Shown here: piece after piece, positions 6,784-8,511 of the stretch
Numbering within the stretch: position 1 is the first letter of the stretch
Layout: each line of letters begins with the position of its first letter
Assembly: GCA_964598235.1 (NCBI GenBank)
Contig: CAZRAY010000059.1
Location: 1-8,511, forward strand
Direction of reading: 5' to 3'
DNA length: 8,511 nt
Source: UBA652 sp964598235
Lineage (GTDB): Bacteria > Pseudomonadota > Gammaproteobacteria > Nitrosococcales > Methylophagaceae
The notes under the pieces: model-generated
Databases searched by the model: none
What the model was told of the DNA's origin: nothing
What the model saw: the letters and a program-made list of their open reading frames with translations, nothing else
Translations under genes and position numbers: made by a program

Positions 6784-8511
6784 ATTTTTGAATAAGGTAA
6801 TCAGGAGAATGCAAAATCAATAAGATGGCATCTCTCGCTTGATAGGATTGTTTGTTTGTATCGTTGTAGAAAGGCGCATTGTTTAAATGATTTCTCAGTA
6901 GTATACGAAGATCAGGTGACATGTCGCCGTTTAATAACAATAAATCAAGGTGGTCTAAGAGTGTGTCAATATTTGCCGCCAGTGTTATTTCCCGTGATGT
7001 ATTAACAGAGATATAGTCGTAATCACTCCAGTCTTGGCTTTGCACTTCTCTGGCTATTTCATTAGATAATTGTGTCATCGTATTTTCGGTGACGATTTGA
7101 AACTCTGGCGCAACTAGTGCGGCATCTCGAAGTCCACCCATTGGCGAATAGTTAGGCAGGAAGAAATTAAAGACAGAAGGTGATTCCAGCAGTTCTTGGC
7201 CAAAAGCACTTAACGTGAAACCAATCGGCATAGGGTAGAAAGAATAGCGGCCTTGACCACAGCCTTCTTGCGTCCAAAATTCACCTGATTGTGTAATCGC
7301 TTCTGTACCAAACGCACGGCGTAAATGGCTGAGGCGGAGTAGTGGTTCTCGTAATTTGCCAAAATGAGGCACGGTATTATGTCCATTTCGTGCTTCATCA
7401 TCGAGCAGAATAGCTTTGATGACAGCCTGTAGGTTGCCTTTTACACCGCTACCATTGTTATTGAATATCTGCGACACACGGGAAACATAAGCAGGTGTAG
7501 GGTTGCTGGTCACAAGGCGTTGAATGAGTTGCTTGCTGATAAAGGGAGCCACATTTGGGTGGCTAAAAATATTGTCTAAGGCCGCGGTTAAATCTGTTCT
7601 AGCGGTGCCCCCTGCAGGGATCGTTATTGGTGAATTATTTAAGGATAATAATTGTTTTTCATTTGCAGAATCATGGTATGCCTCCCATGGAATCATTGGT
7701 GTCCTTGTATCACCATCATCAATCCAGAGGTCCCACGTCCATGGTGTGTTTGGATCCGTATTGGCAAAGTTCCAGCCAGTAAATACTTGAGCAAATCCTT
7801 CGATAACATCTTGGCCATAAGTTGGGATAGGCAGACCATTACGAAGTTTGAGTGTGCCATCTAAATTGAGTTCATGTACACCGATCGAGAACAGTTGCAA
7901 TATTTCACGAGCATAATTCTCATCAGGGCGGATGTTTTCAGCAGGGTTCGCTTTTTCATTGCGAAGCATGCTGAGATAACGGCCCATGATAGGGTGCAGC
8001 GTTACTTTTTCCAGTAGCGTGCGATAATTATCAAAGGCATGGGTATAAAGCAGATCGTAATAATCGGCTAATCCGAAATCATTTTCAGAGAGAGGACCTC
8101 TTCCAGAAACAACCAAAATTTCACTTAAGGCGAATGCGACACGTTGGCGAAGCTGATCATCTTTATTGAGTATGGCATTCCACCATGCAGCAGTACTGAG
8201 CTCTTCAGGCACCCAAGTGTCGGCAATTTGATCGAGACTGGTATAAAGGTTTCCCATGCCATTATCACCATCTCGACGACAAGTATTGAGCCAGCTTGAG
8301 GCGAGGTCTGAAACAAAGAAGGGGCTAACAGGCAAAGAAAATTGCTGTTCTAACCAAGTGTTATAATTTCCTGATGTAGCAAGTGCATTTATTTCCTCAA
8401 GTTTGGCACCAAAGGTGGCCTGATTGAGGAAACGCGCTGCGGCGGATTGGCCAATCGTAGTTGAACCGCCTCCAGCGGGAAGAATATTTTGCATTTCAAA
8501 TTGCTGCGTAG
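6782..8511 (-). CDS. DUF1800 family protein, 5' end beyond the window
   Basis: Large protein of unknown function whose family commonly sits beside DUF1501 genes. At least 570 residues are visible. Counting from the ATG at 8494, hallmarks are AARFLNQATFGA (19-30), LRQRVAFALSEILVVSG (115-131), NYAREILQLFSIGVHELNLDGT (193-214), VFTGWNF (237-243), the HPNVAPFISKQLIQRLVTSNP segment (312-332), GKLREPLLRLSHLRRAF (379-395), ESPSVFNFFLPNYSP (437-451) and the closing RDAILLILHSPDYLIQK. The frame stays open to the window edge, reading TQQFE before that ATG. The ATG has no ribosome binding site and no signal peptide follows it, although family members are normally exported. I therefore regard 8494 as an internal methionine and the gene as partial. 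The DUF1501 gene starts 9 bases downstream of its stop codon, so the two form one transcription unit. Confidence 0.9.
   Translation of the reverse strand, partial: TQQFEMQNILPAGGGSTTIGQSAAARFLNQATFGAKLEEINALATSGNYNTWLEQQFSLPVSPFFVSDLASSWLNTCRRDGDNGMGNLYTSLDQIADTWVPEELSTAAWWNAILNKDDQLRQRVAFALSEILVVSGRGPLSENDFGLADYYDLLYTHAFDNYRTLLEKVTLHPIMGRYLSMLRNEKANPAENIRPDENYAREILQLFSIGVHELNLDGTLKLRNGLPIPTYGQDVIEGFAQVFTGWNFANTDPNTPWTWDLWIDDGDTRTPMIPWEAYHDSANEKQLLSLNNSPITIPAGGTARTDLTAALDNIFSHPNVAPFISKQLIQRLVTSNPTPAYVSRVSQIFNNNGSGVKGNLQAVIKAILLDDEARNGHNTVPHFGKLREPLLRLSHLRRAFGTEAITQSGEFWTQEGCGQGRYSFYPMPIGFTLSAFGQELLESPSVFNFFLPNYSPMGGLRDAALVAPEFQIVTENTMTQLSNEIAREVQSQDWSDYDYISVNTSREITLAANIDTLLDHLDLLLLNGDMSPDLRILLRNHLNNAPFYNDTNKQSYQARDAILLILHSPDYLIQK

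Noticed and set aside
1..8511. CRISPR arrays, insertion sequences, tRNA genes or phage attachment sites
   Set aside because: No regular repeats, transposase-like frames, terminal inverted repeats or tRNA-like cloverleaf sequences were found. The region is compact chromosomal coding sequence.

Overview
The window suggests a gammaproteobacterium of moderate GC content. The L13 and S9 proteins align closely with those of E. coli, and GlcD and GlcF are close to the E. coli type along their whole lengths. The genus cannot be fixed from the sequence alone. Nearly every base is coding, and the longest non-coding stretch is about 115 bases.

Layout. (1) Bases 1-1040, minus strand: the ribosomal protein operon rplM-rpsI, with a near-consensus sigma70 promoter in front and a UUCG-loop terminator behind. 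(2) Bases 1054-2178, minus strand: a class V (alanine/serine-glyoxylate type) aminotransferase that points towards rplM. (3) Bases 2179-2214: a 36-bp divergent promoter region. (4) Bases 2215-5366, plus strand: the tightly packed operon glcD-glcE-glcF for the three-subunit glycolate oxidase/dehydrogenase. GlcE is only about half the usual length, although its reading frame is intact. (5) Bases 5363-8511, minus strand: a two-gene unit of a DUF1800 protein followed by a twin-arginine-exported DUF1501 protein. It converges on glcF with overlapping stop codons, and the DUF1800 gene runs off the window's right edge.

How the genes work together. GlcDEF oxidises glycolate to glyoxylate and passes electrons to the respiratory chain. 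The divergently transcribed aminotransferase would convert glyoxylate to glycine. Together they form a compact glycolate-salvage module of photorespiratory type, with no malate synthase, GlcC regulator or permease visible here. The DUF1800/DUF1501 pair is a recurrent but functionally uncharacterised exported pair. It looks unrelated to glycolate metabolism.

The points most worth following up are the half-length GlcE, the tiny divergent promoter with a TATAAT box on each strand, the module linking glycolate oxidation to glyoxylate transamination, and the DUF1800/DUF1501 pair of unknown function.
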